Notes under the pieces: model-generated | Seen by the model: the letters and a program-made list of their open reading frames with translations, nothing else | Databases searched by the model: none | Told to the model about the DNA's origin: nothing | Assembly: GCA_018343915.1 (NCBI GenBank) | Contig: JABRWF010000001.1 | Coordinates: 4,402,001-4,466,000 of the forward strand | Direction: 5' to 3' | Source: Agroathelia rolfsii | Taxonomy: Eukaryota > Basidiomycota > Agaricomycetes > Amylocorticiales > Amylocorticiaceae | DNA length: 64,000 bases | Program-made: the position numbers and the translations under genes | Part shown: piece by piece, positions 42,527-54,710 of the stretch | Layout: every line of letters starts with the position of its first letter | How positions within the stretch are numbered: position 1 is the stretch's first letter

Positions 42527-45265
42527 TCGAGTCTACATTGACGATGTTATTATTGGGGCCGAGACAAAGGAAAAGTTGTGGGAAGTCACGCGAGAAGTCC
42601 TTTTGATCCTACGAGAACATAACTTGTATGTGTTATGAGTTGGAATTTTGGACTATAAATTTTTCGTTATTATTTAAATAATGTATTATATTTCATTTCA
42701 TTTTCTTTCATTATATTACCCTCAGAGCGTGGTCTGTAGGCAGTGAGCGGTCCTATGATTGGCCCTCATGTGACTAAGCCGCACGCTACAGGAGTAATCG
42801 TGAGTTGTGTATTTCCTGTTCACCATTCCGCACAACTCCGGAGTACAAACCTCCGATCACTGACCGACTCCTAACGGATATTGGTTCCGCTACACACTTC
42901 CGAGCTTCAGCTCCGGAGCTCTTCAGGAGCGCCACTCCTGAGCGCGGAGCCTCTGCAAAGTGTTGTATCTCCGCACGGCTGCCCGTCGGAGTTAGGGAAA
43001 AGGTCTTCCCCTGTGTATTCTACTTTCTCTATCTCTTGTCTCCGCGTCGGAACTAGCGCGGAGCTTTTGTAGTAGTATAAGTAGTTAGTGTAACTTGTCC
43101 TGAATGGCCAGCTTTGACCTCTTCGCCTTCAGGCAAGTATTTAGCATTTGTATTCCCCTTAGAATTACTCAATTAACTTCGCCTTCAGGGTTCTTTTACC
43201 TCTGGGCCTAGCCCAGCATCTTAGCGTACCAAAACATTCAATTAGTAGGGTGAAATTCCCTAGATTAGTTAGTTAGATGCGTGACGCGTGATTCGGAACC
43301 TCTGGGAACTCCGCTCCCCTCCGACTTAAGTCTCCGGAGCTTCGTAAGGCGTAAGCAGAGTACCCTTACCACCCTCAATAGATAAAGGGGTTTGCGTAGT
43401 ATGGGAAAACTTCTGTCTTAGGTACTTTGCTAAGAGTTGAGAGGTTATTTTTGGTTATCTCCGCATAGTCAAGAGTGATCCCTTGACAGTATGGTAATCT
43501 AGACAAGTTTGAGGTTGAAAAACCCGAAGTCAACATCCTAGGATTCATTGTTTCTCACCGACAAGTTCGCATGGATCCCAAGAAGGTCAAACCCATTCTA
43601 GACTGGCCAACTCCCAAGAACGTCAAGGAGGTTCACAAATTCCGAGGTCTAGCCAATTACTATCGACAATTTATCCGTGACTTCGGAAAAATCTGCAAGC
43701 CTCTGGATCGCCTTACGGGGAAAGTCGACTGGACCTGGGGTTCTGAAGAACAGGAAAGCTTCGAAAACCTAAAGAGAGCCTTTAGCACTGCCCCTGTGCT
43801 ACGTTCCTATGATCAGATGGCTCCAACGCGGGTAGAAACAGATGCCTCCTCTTACGCTACTGGAGCCATTCTCAGTCAGAAGGATGAGTCAGGTGCTTGG
43901 CACCCCATTGCCTTCCTTTCGCAATCCATGAATGATGCTGAAAGAAACTACGACATCTGGGACAAGGAAATGCTAGGAGTCATCCGCGCTTTAGAGCACT
44001 GGTGTCACCTGCTCCAAGGATTACCTGAACCATTCGAGATCTGGACTGATCATAAGAACCTGGAATACTGGACTACTGCTCGAAACCTCACTCATTGTCA
44101 AGCCTGTTGGTCCCTCTTTCTGGCAGATTTCAATTTCCACATTCATTATCAAAGGGGTGCCGAGAATGGCAAGGCTGATGTGCTATCCCACCAACCAGAC
44201 CTACAAGTTTCAGATGCCGATGACAATCAAGATGTAGTCTTATTAGATCCTAAGTTGTTCCGGATAAACGCTGCCCGGCGAGGTCATGTGCTGATGGAAG
44301 GAGAATCTGAGCTGCTTAGGAAAATCCGCAACGCTTCTCCCGAAGCAGAGGTTGCAGAGGCGCTTCGGCTGGTCAAGGATTTAGGCCCTGTCAAGCTTCA
44401 GAAGGGTTTGGAAGAATGGAACCAGGAAAACGGGGTTATCCTCTGACAAGGCAAGGTGTATGTTCCCGGAGACAAGGAGATCCGAACCCAGATCATCTCT
44501 ATGTATCATGATAGTCTACTTAGTGGCCACCTGGGACAACACAAAACCCTCGAACTAGTCTCTCGTAATTACTGGTGGCCCAGGATGACCAAGGCCGTTA
44601 ATGAATATGTAGAAACTTGCCAGATCTACATCCAGAACAAATCCTCTCGTTTGCCCACCTTCGGACCACTGGAACCACTTCCGACACCTGCCAGACCCTG
44701 GGATCACATCACTATGGACATGATAGTCAAACTCCCAGACTCCCAGGGTTATGACAGCATCCTAGTAGTAGTCGATCGCTTCTCAAAAATGACTCACATC
44801 ATTCCTATGACTGAGAAGATCAATGCAATTGGAACCGCAGAGCTTCTATGGTCACATGTGTTCAAGCTACATGGGTTACCATCTAGGATTACTTCTGATC
44901 GGGGACCCCAATTCGCAAGTAAGGTGATGAAGGAGGTACATAAGCGACTAGGAATCACTACGGCCATGTCTACCGCCTATCACCCACAAATGGACGGACA
45001 ATCCGAGCGGGTTAACCAGGAACTAGAAGCGTACCTCAGGTTCTTTATTTCACATCGACAAGACGATTGGGCTCACCTCTTACCATCTGCTGAGTTTGCC
45101 CTGAATAACCGACAACATTCTGCTATCAAAATGTCACCTTTCAGGATGAACTATGGATTTGACCCCCGAATGGATTTCTCCCTCACTGGGATTTTTGAAA
45201 CCCCGGCAGTGGAAGACTGGTTGCATGTGATCGCGGATGCACAAACCGACGCCCAGGCTGCCCTC
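42527..45265 (+). pseudogene. pol: Gypsy pol fragment, family A, plus strand, split by a solo LTR
   Basis: Starts inside reverse transcriptase (YIDDVIIGAETKEK, 42533 on), is interrupted by solo LTR B (42631-43488), and resumes in frame once one 5-bp duplication is discounted. It continues through RNase H (ETDASSYATGAIL, DHKNLEY) and integrase (DMIVKLPDSQGYDS, TSDRGPQFAS, YHPQMDGQSERVNQE). TGA at 44444-44446 breaks the frame before the integrase finger. It is cut at 45265 by LTR A. Sequence is clearly different from LTR B-family pol, so it is a second Gypsy lineage. Confidence 0.88.
42631..43488 (+). mobile_element. Solo LTR B with GTATG target duplication
   Basis: 858 bp, the same length as the LTRs of element 1, in plus orientation inside the family A pol. 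GTATG is present at 42626-42630 and again at 43489-43493. Intron-like module at 43133-43188. Formed by LTR-LTR recombination after insertion. Confidence 0.93.
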
Positions 45266-46272
45266 TGTCAAGGCTTATGCTCTTGACTTAACCAAACGAC
45301 GTAACCCTCTCGAAGGTACGAGGGTGGACTGTAAGGTCCCTTTTACACGTATGTATGTCTGGTCTTTGGTAGGCGCGTACGTGCTCCCGTTGCTATCCTT
45401 TGTAATAGTAACCTTAGAATTCCTACTTTGCTAGGATCACGTTTGGTACTCTAGCCAGGGGCTTCCCGTGTGCTCTCTTTGCATCAAATAGTTATTCTCG
45501 AGGTTTTCTTACTCGGAGTAGGCGGCTTAGCCCTCCGTACTACAACTAACGCCTAAGAGGACTTGTTTCTGCCTCTACCTGAATGAACAGGGTTTTTGTC
45601 ACGCACAATTGCCTCCTTGTATTGAGGACTTATGTTCGGCTTATGCCCTCTGGTACTAGGGCTTACGTATTCTACTTAGATACCCTTAAGGCCTTACACT
45701 AAATAGAGGGAAAAGGAGGGAGAGTGGTAGTGGGGCTAGGACGTAGATAAGCCTGAAGGTGAAATTATATTAGTTGTTATATATAGGGATATAAATGGGG
45801 GTGCCCTTACCTGAAGGCGAAAAGGTCGAAGCTAAGGTTCAGGTAAGGGCTACAGGCTTGTATTTATACATAAAATGAAGGGCCCGTGTGCAGCCTTGAT
45901 GGTCTATGCGCAGCTGGGGTTTGTAAGCAGGATCATGTAAAATGTAGGGGCAGTGCTTTGTGACTAAGTCCGATGAGCATCCGATTAGAATGATGAGTCT
46001 AGTACTCCTTAGTAATTGCACAGTGATCGGAATGACCCTGGTTCCTGAGTCTAGACCTTTTGATGAAAAGGAATAATCTAGACTCCGCCTTCCTAATATA
46101 CTCTTGTCACGAGCACTCCTGTCACGTGGGGCTAACACAGCCAGTCACACGCGTGTCAAGATGTCGCCTGCAAGGTATTTTGTCCATATCTCAGTGGATA
46201 AAAATCGTAAAAATACAATAAAAATATGTACATATTTGTAAAGAAAAGGCGAAAAATGTCCAACTCATAACA
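45266..46272 (-). repeat. LTR A, 3' LTR of a truncated family A element
   Basis: 1007 bp; on the minus strand TGTTATGAGTTGG ... GCCTTGACA. It directly follows the minus-strand family A pol end at 46273. TATA-like TATAAATA and intron-like module 45753-45810 present. Confidence 0.88.
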
Positions 46273-46970
46273 TTACCCCCTTCTCAAGGGAGTTACTCCG
46301 GAACTTCCCTAGTTCCCATCCTGCGTTTTCCTTCGTTGATGTTTCCGTGTAATTTTCAATTGGTCTAAAAGGTAGTTCCCCGAAGACTGCAGCATTCAAG
46401 CGTTTAGGTGTATTGGGGTGCTTCTTGTGGAAATCTTGTATCCTAGCTTTGGCATGTGTTAGGTTACTTGCAGGTTCCCAGTTGTCTTCTCCTGGGGCGT
46501 CCTTCCAGCTGACAAGATATTCAAGCCGCTTCGGTCTGCCTAAAATTCTTGAATCCTTAATCTTAGCTACTTCCCATTCTTCTTCACCCTCTACTTCTAC
46601 AGGTTCGGGTGGAGGTTGATCCCGTTCTGATGGTTTATGTCCGGTTAGAAGGGAGACATGGAAAATGTCATGGATTGACCACGTGCAAGGGATCTTGAGA
46701 CGATATGCGAGAGGACCGATTCTTTCCAAGATTTCGTAGGGGCCGGCAAACCTAGTAGATAGCTTCCTTGTTGGCTGGGATGTCTTCAGGTTCTCGGTGG
46801 ATAACCAGACCTTATCGCCCTTTTGCCATTGAGGTGACTCTCGTACGTGCTTGTCAAAAGATTCCTTCATCTTTTCTGCAGCTAGATTAAGGGCGGCTTG
46901 GGCATCCGATTGTGCGTCTGCTATAACATGTAACCAGTCCTCTATAGCTGGTGTTTCAAAGATACCCGTA
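46273..46970 (-). pseudogene. pol: Gypsy pol 3' fragment, family A, minus strand
   Basis: The end of integrase and the chromodomain: KGDKVWLSTENLK, IHDIFHVSLL, then LEYLVSWKDAPGEDNWEPA and the tail GWELGKFRSNS. The upstream part is missing because element 2 begins at 46971. The frame is open, but the piece alone encodes no enzyme activity. Confidence 0.88.
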
Positions 46971-47827
46971 TGTCAAGGGATCACTCTTGACTATGCAGAG
47001 ATAATCAAAAATAACCTCCCAACCTTTAGCAAAGTACCTAAGACAGAAGTTTTCCCACACTACACAAACCCCTTTATCTATTGAGGGTGGTAAGGGTACT
47101 CTGCTTATGCCTTACAAAGCTCTGGAGACTTAAGTCGGAGGGGAGCGGAGTTCCCGGAGGTTCCGGATCACACGTCATGCGTCTAACTAACTAGTCTAGG
47201 GAATTTCACCCTACTAATTGGAATTTATATGTACTAAGACGTGGGGCTAGGCCCGGAGGTTAGAGAACCCTGAAGGCGAAGTTGATTGAGTAATTCTAAG
47301 AGGAATACAAATGTTAAATACTTGCCTGAAGGCAAAGAGGTCAAAGCTGGCCTTTCAGGACAAGTTACATTAACTACTTATACTACTACAAAAGCTCCGC
47401 GCTAGTTCCGACGCAGAGACAAGAGATAGAAAAAGTAGAATATGTAGGGGGAGACCTTTTCCCTAACTCCGACGGGCAGCCGTGCGGAGATACAACACTT
47501 GCGGAAGCTCCGCGCTCAGGAGCGGAGCTCCTCAAGAGTTCTGGAGCGGAAGCTCGGAGGTATGTAGCGGAACCAGTATCCGTTAGGAGTCGGTCAGTGA
47601 TCGGAGGTTTGTACTCCGGAGTTGTGCGGAATGGTGAACAGGAAGCGCACAACTCATGATTACTCCTGTAGTATGCGGCTTAGTCACATGAGGGCCAATC
47701 ATAGGACCGCTCACTACCTACAGACCATGCTCTGAGGGTAATATAATAAAAGAAAAATGAAACGAAATATAATACATTGTTTAAATAATAACAAAAAATT
47801 CATAGTCCAAAATTCCAACTCATAACA
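46971..47827 (-). repeat. LTR B, 3' LTR of element 2
   Basis: 857 bp, TGT...ACA termini. Close to its partner at 57400-58256 and slightly diverged from the element 1 LTRs. Confidence 0.92.
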
Positions 47828-47838
47828 TTACCCCCTTC

Positions 47839-50800
47839 CTACGGGGATTTCCTCCGGAACATCCCTAGTTCCCATCCTGCCGTGGTTGATGCTACCGTCT
47901 CCGTAAAGTTCTCCAGTGGTCGGAACGGAATTTCCCTAAAGGCTGCAGCTGTTAGGCATTTGGGCGCATTAGGGTGTTTCCAATGGAACTTTTTGATCAG
48001 TTCCGACGCATTTCGGACATCCGCCTCCTTTTCCCATGACTCCTCTCCAGGGTACCCTTTCCAGACGACAAGATACTCAATTTTCTTCATTCTCCGACTG
48101 ATCCGTGAGTCCTTGATTTCCTCCACTTCATGCTCCTCCTCCCCTTCAATTTCCACCGGTTCCGGTGCGGAGGTATGTCTACTGGAGGTAAAGTGTGGTT
48201 TCAGTAGGGAGACATGGAAGACGTCGTGAATTGCCCATCTCCGCGGTATGGCCAAATGGCAAGCCCGATCTCCGACATTCTCCGTCACTTCGTATGGACC
48301 AATCCACTTGGCAGAAAGCTTTTTGCTGGGCTGGCGGAGCTTCAGGTTTTCCGTGCTGAGCCAAACTTTATCTCCTATCGCGTATTGAGGCTGCTCACTA
48401 GCATGATGATCAAAGAAATACTTCATTTTCTCGTTTGCTAGGCTCATGGCGGCTTTGGCATCCTCCTGAAGTTCCGCAACTTTCAATAACCAGTTCTCCG
48501 CTCCGATCGTTTTGATGATTCCGGACGTGGTGAGGTTCATGTGTGGAGAAAAGCCATAGTTGAGTTCAAACGGAGATGCTCCGACAGACGCTTGTTGCCA
48601 ATTATTGAGCGCAAATTCCGCCATGGAGAGAAGTTCCGACCAGTCCTCTTGTCGGTGCAAAACATAGTATTGAATATATGCCTCGATCTCCTGGTTTAGT
48701 CGTTCCGTCTGTCCATCTGATTGTGGATGGTAGGCTGTGGAAAGAGATGTCTTAATTCCTAACCATTTATGTATTTCCTTCATCACTTGACTAGCAAACT
48801 GGGGTCCGTGATCAGAGGTCCATTGTCTCGGAAGGCCATGTAGGCGGAACACGTTTCGGAGATACAGATCAGCCATTTCAGCGGAGGTGATTGCTTCCTT
48901 TGTTGGGATCAGATGAACCATCTTCGTAAGACGGTCAACAACGACAAGAATTGAGTCGTACCCATGTGACTCTGGCAGTTTCACAATCATGTCTGCTGTC
49001 ACATGTTCCCACGGACGCCCCGGAACTGGAAGCGGAGATAGGAGACCTGCCGGAGGTTGTCTAGATGTTTTGTTGGCTTGGCAGATCAGACAGGACTCCA
49101 CATATGTGTTGACAGACTTCGTGATTCCGGGCCACCAGTAGTTCCTACTAACAAGTTCGAGTGTCTTGTGTCTTCCGGGGTGTCCAGCGGCATAGGTGTC
49201 ATGGTAAGCCTTAATGATCTCCATTCGGAGGTCTGGATCACGCGGAACGTAGATCTTTCCGCGATGGAGGATTAATCCATTCTCCTCGTTCTATTCCTCA
49301 AGACCATTCCGGAGTTTCACTGGACCAAGCTTCTTGACAAGGGACAAGGCTTCAGCGACCTCCGCATCTCTTCCCTTTTTCCGGATCCAATCTAGAATTG
49401 AGCTTTCTCCGTGAATTTCGACATATCCTCTCCGTACAGCATTGATACGAAAAAGGCCAGGATGAAGTACTATCTGGTCTAAATTGTCTTCCGCATCTGA
49501 TACTTGGAAGTCCAGTCGTCAAGAAAGGGGGTCCGCTCTGCCATTCTCCAATCCTTTCAAGTAGGAGATAACGAAATTGAATTCCGACAGAAAAAGCGAC
49601 CACCGGGCTTGTCTCCGAGTGAGATTCCAAGCCGTTTTCCAGTACTCAAGGTTCTTGTGGTCAGTGCGGATATCAAAAGCGGAGGGTAAGCCAATGAGGT
49701 AATGCCGCCAATTGTTGAGGGCTCTGATAATTGCCAGCATTTCCTTATCCCAGATATCGTAGTTCCGCTCGGCCTGATTTATAGACTGTGATAGAAATGC
49801 AACTGGCCTCCAGGAATTATCCGACTGTTTCTGGAGAAGGACCGCTCCGGTGGCATAGCTGGATGCATCCGTTTCGACTCTTGTTTCTGCAAACTGGTTA
49901 TATCTAGCCAAAACCAGTGCCGTGGTAAACGCTTCCTTAAGATCATCGAAAGCCTTTTGTTCCTCTACTCCCCATGTCCAATCTACCTTTCCGGTAAGCC
50001 GGTCTAGTGGTTTGCACATAGTTCCGAAGTTCCGCACGAATCTCCGGTAGTAGTTGGCTAACCCCCGGAACTTGCGGACCTCCGAAACCTTGGTTGGTAC
50101 AGGCCATTCTAAAATTGCCTTGACCTTTTCTGGAGTCATTCGTATTTGTCCAAATGATACTAGAGCTCCAAGGATGTCAACTTCCGGCACATCGTATTCG
50201 AATTTCTCAAGGTTAGCAAATAGGTCGTTGGATTTGAGGATTTCTAGGACCTCCAGTACTAGTTTTCGGAGCTCCGGCTCATTTTCACCTCCAATAATGA
50301 TATCATCGATATAGTGTACCAACCGACCAGTTTGGTATAGTTGATAAAATACATCATCCATCATTGTTTGCATAGTTGCAGGGGCATTGCAAAGGCCAAA
50401 GGTCATAATGAGAGGTTCGAAGAGACCGCGGTTGGTGATAAATGCAGCTTTATGCTCATCTCCTTCGCGGAGCCGGATATTGTGGAACCCCCAGCAGAGG
50501 TCAATCTTAGCAAAGGTGCGGAAACGGGTCATCTTATCTTGTAGCTCTGAGATCAGCGGGAGGGGGTAGGCATTTGGGACAGTTTCTGCATTCAACTTCC
50601 GATAATCCTGAACTGGTCGTAGGGTGCCATTCTTTTTCGGAACGAAGAACATCGGAGCTGCTATTGGGCTTTTGGACTTCCGGATATACCCCTTTCTAAG
50701 GTTTTCCTCCAAGTATTCATCCAGGGCCTCCGATTCCTTTGGTGAGAGAGGGTATGCCTTGCTCCGCCGGAGGTTTGCGCCTTCTTTCAGAATGATTTTA

Positions 50801-51074
50801 TGATCCCACAGTTTTCTTGTTGGAAGACGAGCGGAGGCATCCTTTGAGAAGACGGACGCATATTTCTCCGCCCATTTCGGAAGTACGTTTGTCTCTGTAG
50901 TTGCGGAGATCCTCGAAGTCGGAGGTAGGCGAATGTCCGCTTTCCTCCAATTGATGATTGGATTCTCCAGACGTAGCCAATCAATTCCTAAGATAACATC
51001 CTCCGGACCAATATTGGTAACCAAAAAGGGAAGGCGTTTTCTTACATCCCCAATTGTTGTGTTCAGGATAGCTA
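47839..51074 (-). pseudogene. pol: Gypsy pol of element 2, main part
   Basis: Collinear with element 1 pol: RT (YIDDIIIG), RNase H (ETDASSYATGAVL), integrase (NYWWPGITKSVN, SDHGPQFAS, SDGQTERLNQE) and chromodomain (LVVWKGYPGEESWEKEADV). Two stops break it: TAG at 49291-49293 (TGG in element 1) and TGA at 49519-49521 (CGA in element 1). The SDRG of the second catalytic Asp block reads SDHG. The protease-side part continues at 52698-52898 and 54567-54710 beyond two insertions. Confidence 0.9.
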
Positions 51075-51285
51075 CACTGAGTGACAAAACCGTTTCAATG
51101 TTTGCATTTTTTACAATTTTCGATCTATATCTCCAGAAATAAAATACTTAAAATTATACTAAAAATACTCCTATCAAGTATACCATATCTGCTTTAAATC
51201 GAGCCCTGGGTCATGTGATTTGGTCAATAAACCATAGAGTTATGTATTATTCTTTTAAGGGGTATCATTGAGACAGTTTTGTTGC
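51075..51285 (+). repeat. Left terminal inverted repeat of the Tc1/mariner element
   Basis: 211 bp matching 52485-52695 in inverse orientation with few differences. The outer CAAAACCGTTTCAATG and inner CATTGAGACAGTTTTG are inverted copies of each other, an IR/DR-like pair of binding sites. Confidence 0.9.
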
Positions 51286-51436
51286 CACTTAATTGAAATA
51301 TACTTTTTATAGTAAAACACAAGTTATACTATACTAATTATGTAAGCAGTGCCACCACACATTTAAATACCCCCTATTTAGTACAAATAAACACAAACAA
51401 CTCTTAAACTGCTACCACCATCATCTCTATACTACT

Positions 51437-52453
51437 ATGAAACCTTTATCTAATCAATAAGTCCTTGATATTATCTGCTTGCTTAATAAACATCATTCTG
51501 CTAGGGATATTGCTAAAGCTACTGGTGTATCCCATTCTTCTGTTAGCAGAATATGTTCTAAACACTGTCCCCACCTTTCTAAAAGCTTAGGAGGCCATCC
51601 CTCTAAGCTTTCCTCTACTGCTATACGTCATTCCATCCGTCTTATTAGCTCTGGTCAGGCTGATACTGCTATAGATGTGACTAAAGCCCTTAAAAACACA
51701 CTTGGGGAGTCTGTGTCTACCCAAACCATGTGTAGGAGACTAAGGGAGCAGGGTTTAAAGGCTATAACCAAGAAAAAAAGTTCTAATCTTAAGCCTCATC
51801 ATAAAAGGGCTAGATTAAACTTTGCTCTTGAGCACCAGTACTGGACTCTGGAGGACTGGAAGAGGGTGATCTGGTCTGATGAGACTAAGATCAATAGGAT
51901 TGGGTCTGATGGAAGGAAATGGGTGTGGAAAAAGAAGGGAGAAGGGCTTAGTAATAGGTTGGTTTAGGGAACACAAAAGTTTGGTGGTGGAAACATTATG
52001 TTGTAGGGATGTTTTGGATGGGATGGGGCTGGATATGCAACCAGGATTATTGGGAAAATGGACTCAGAAGTCTATGTGTCTATTTTAGAGGATGAACTCC
52101 AGGATAGTATGGAGTTATGGGGTAAAAATACTAACAATACTATATTTCAGCAGGATAATGACCCTAAACATAAGAGCAAACTAGCCATGAAATGGTTTGA
52201 AAACCATGAATTGGAAGTTATGGAGTGGCCTGCTAACTCCACAGACCTCAATCCTATTGAGCATCTATAGGATCACCTCAAAAGAAAGCTAGCAGACTAT
52301 GATGAGCCTACATCATCACTTACTGGGCTTTGGGAGAGGATAGAGAAGGAGTGGGATGCTATTCCAGTATCTATTTGTCAAAAGTTGATTGAGAGTATGC
52401 CTAGAAGGGTGGCAGAGGTGATAAAAGCAAAAGGAGGATATACTAGATACTAA
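51437..52453 (+). pseudogene. Tc1/mariner transposase, four in-frame stops
   Basis: A single frame of 339 codons from ATG 51437 to TAA 52451-52453, with no frameshift. N-terminal helix-turn-helix (ARDIAKATGVSHSSVSRIC), then catalytic blocks VIWSDETK, FQQDNDPKHKS and NSTDLNPIEHL (DDE/D type). Stops at 51458-51460 (TAA; the partial copy at 33236 has CAA), 51965-51967, 52004-52006 and 52268-52270 (TAG; CAG or TGG expected from family conservation). The second ATG-less segments therefore belong to the same broken gene. Confidence 0.92.
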
Positions 52454-52484
52454 ATTTAACAAAATTTGTATTTTGAAAATGTTA

Positions 52485-52695
52485 GCAACAAAACTGTCTC
52501 AATGATACCCCTTGAAAGAATAATACATAACTCTATGGTTTATTGACCAAATCACATGACCCAGGGCTTGATTTAAAGCAGATATGGTATACTTCATATG
52601 AGTATTTTTAGTATAATTTTAAGTATTTTATTTCTGGAGATATAGATCAAAAATTGTAAAAAATGCAAACATTGAGACGGTTTTGTCACTCAGTG
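52485..52695 (-). repeat. Right terminal inverted repeat of the Tc1/mariner element
   Basis: 211 bp, inverse of 51075-51285, ending GTCACTCAGTG before TA. Confidence 0.9.
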
Positions 52696-52697
52696 TA

Positions 52698-52898
52698 CTT
52701 CCGTAATTTGTCCGGACTTGTTAGCAGAGTTGTCAATATTCAATATATCAATCGGAGTGGGAAGGCGATGGGTGCGAATTTTATTTTTCCTTATAAAGTC
52801 AGAATGTACAAATGATGACAAGGCGCCCGAATCAATCATTGCGGAGCACGAGAGAGAAGAAAAGAGTCCATGGAACATGATTGGTATGTGAAGGTGCT
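52698..52898 (-). pseudogene. pol: Gypsy pol of element 2, protease segment
   Basis: Collinear with element 1 between the two insertions; encodes LYIPIMFHGLFSSLSC and the protease region (MIDSGALSSFVHSDFIRK), where DSGA is kept. Bounded left by the Tc1 element and right by the short-LTR element. Confidence 0.88.
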
Positions 52899-53093
52899 TG
52901 TTCATAAAAGCGAGCCTGCCAGCATGGTGTAAAGCTAGATAGTATTCCGCTTGTCGTTGTACATGGACGTGGTACGCGGACAAACGGATGAGTAGTACAA
53001 AAGCGACACGATGCTACCTAATGTCTATGGTCACGCTCCACGTGACTGTGACTACATCACTCCCTTCGAGACAATGGATTGCCTATACCAACA
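52899..53093 (-). repeat. LTR of the short-LTR element (left copy)
   Basis: 195 bp; differs from 54367-54561 by a handful of transitions. Contains TTCATAAAAGCG, TATA-like on the plus strand. Confidence 0.88.
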
Positions 53094-54366
53094 CACCCCC
53101 TCAATCCATGCATGTATCCCTAAGAAAATCCACCTAAAAGAAAAGGAGATCTATATATGTAGGGTAGATGTAGGTTGTAATGATATAGAAGGAATTAGAA
53201 GTGGAATGAGAAAGAATAAAAAAATGCACCAAAAAATGTGCGCTTGCATCCGCTCGCATCCGGGCCTGGACCGCCTAGGGGCTGGTCCCTATGGGTGCCA
53301 GCACCCCCTGCTTGTAGGTTCTATGCCGGGCCTGTGACCCATGTTGCGCTATACATGGTTGATCCTACGTGGCGCATTTGGCTTGAGAGCCCGTGATGGG
53401 AGGTGATGGAAATGAATAAAGTAGGCATGCGCTGGTTAGCGGCATGCCCAGGGCTTCATGATGAATAGAGGTGACACGACGACGGAATGGCCGTCGCCGT
53501 CGCGTCCGTAAGGCACCCCCGCTGGTGTCCATGCTTGTCCTATATGCATGATCCATCGTCTTCGTCATATCCGCAGCTTGTTTGTACGGCTGGGGTTGCG
53601 TACACGGCTCGACGCCTCTTGACGGTGGATGTGCGCAGTATAACGGCGGACGTGCCTGCCGTTGTCTCCTGCACCTGTGCTGGGTGGTGGCTTGGTTTAT
53701 ATTTGTGTGAAGCCTAGGGAGAAGGTAAATAAAGTGATAGACACGCGCCGAGTGCGCTGTGTCTAAGACTAGTGATGGCAGAGAGAATTCAACATGACAA
53801 TGGAGTGGCCGTCGTCGTCATGTATGTGCGGTGGCACCCCCTGCTCTGGTGTTCTGCTGGTGCGTTCGTATGGCGAGCTTGACTTGTCGGCCCTGTTTGC
53901 TCGTTCAGAGGTTGGCCGTGCCTAACTTAACGGCGCGGGTCGCTCAGCGGTCCTATGCTCTGCGTAACAATACTGCTTTGGCAGTAACATGCTTGCGGCA
54001 AGTTCCAATGCATCCATATAGCAGGCAAGACTTGTCAGCCCCATGCTCGTTCAGCGGTCGGCTGTGCCTGACTTGACGGCTTTTGGGTTGCTCAGAGGTC
54101 AGCTACTCCGCATGATGGTGCTTGGTTGCAATGCGGGTGAGGTGGTGACCCGGTCTTGAGTCCTGTCACATCCTAGAAGGAGGATTAGGGGGCATGGGCC
54201 TCCCTAATGACGGCGCTGGCATGCGAGTGTATGATAGGCTCCCCAGGAGCTAGTGAAAGACCTGAGGTCGTGAGAACTCGCGGCTCACTGCCTGGTCAGA
54301 CGGCCATTCATCTACTGAGTGACCAGGTGATATGCAATTTTACGTGCTGCTACACGGATCCGTTTG

Positions 54367-54561
54367 TGTTTATAAAAGCGAGCCTGCCAGCATGGTGTAA
54401 AGCTAGATAGTATTCCGCTTGTTGTTGTACATGGACGCGGTACGTGGACAAACGGATGAGTAGTACAAAAGCGACACGATGCTACCTAATGTCTATGGTC
54501 ACGCTCCGCGTGACTGTGACTACGTCACTCCCTTCGAGACAATGGATTGCCTATACCAACA
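54367..54561 (-). repeat. LTR of the short-LTR element (right copy)
   Basis: 195 bp, same length as the left copy, followed by the GTGCT duplication and resumption of element 2 sequence. Confidence 0.88.
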
Positions 54562-54566
54562 GTGCT

Positions 54567-54710
54567 GTCCATTCGCACCGGATACAGAGGAAGATATAGA
54601 AAGAAGAGTAGTTTTACAAGAGGAGAAAGAGGAGATTCTGTTTTGTATATAGGGGTCAGCCAGAATGGCCCTTTCTTCTGACCCAATCAAAAACCCATTT
54701 TGTCCTTGAA
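54567..54710 (-). pseudogene. pol: Gypsy pol of element 2, N-terminal segment
   Basis: Start of the pol frame (IGSEERAILADPYIQNRIS), overlapping the gag stop at 54687-54689 in the -1 frame. The heptamer G GGT TTT is at 54690-54696. Confidence 0.85.

Larger units (their letters stand above)
51075..52695 (+). mobile_element. Tc1/mariner DNA transposon, 1621 bp, TA target
   Basis: Inserted in element 2 pol. TA flanks both ends (51073-51074 and 52696-52697), and element 1 shows the empty site (AGCTACTTCCG). Terminal inverted repeats of 211 bp: 51075-51285 and 52485-52695, beginning CACTGAGTGACAAAAC. Encodes one transposase with four stops, so it is not autonomous. Confidence 0.95.
52899..54561 (-). 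mobile_element. Non-autonomous short-LTR element (TRIM/LARD-like), 1663 bp
   Basis: Two 195-bp direct repeats, 52899-53093 and 54367-54561, bounded by TGTT...AACA and flanked by GTGCT on both sides (52894-52898, 54562-54566). A polypurine tract next to the left repeat on the minus strand (TTGAGGGGGTG) suggests minus orientation. The 1273-bp interior has no long frame and no gag or pol motif. Not recognised as a described family. Confidence 0.88.

Noticed and set aside
51961..52060. Frameshift in the Tc1 transposase between the two open pieces
   Set aside because: Both pieces are in the same frame; two TAG codons (51965 and 52004) explain the break without an indel.
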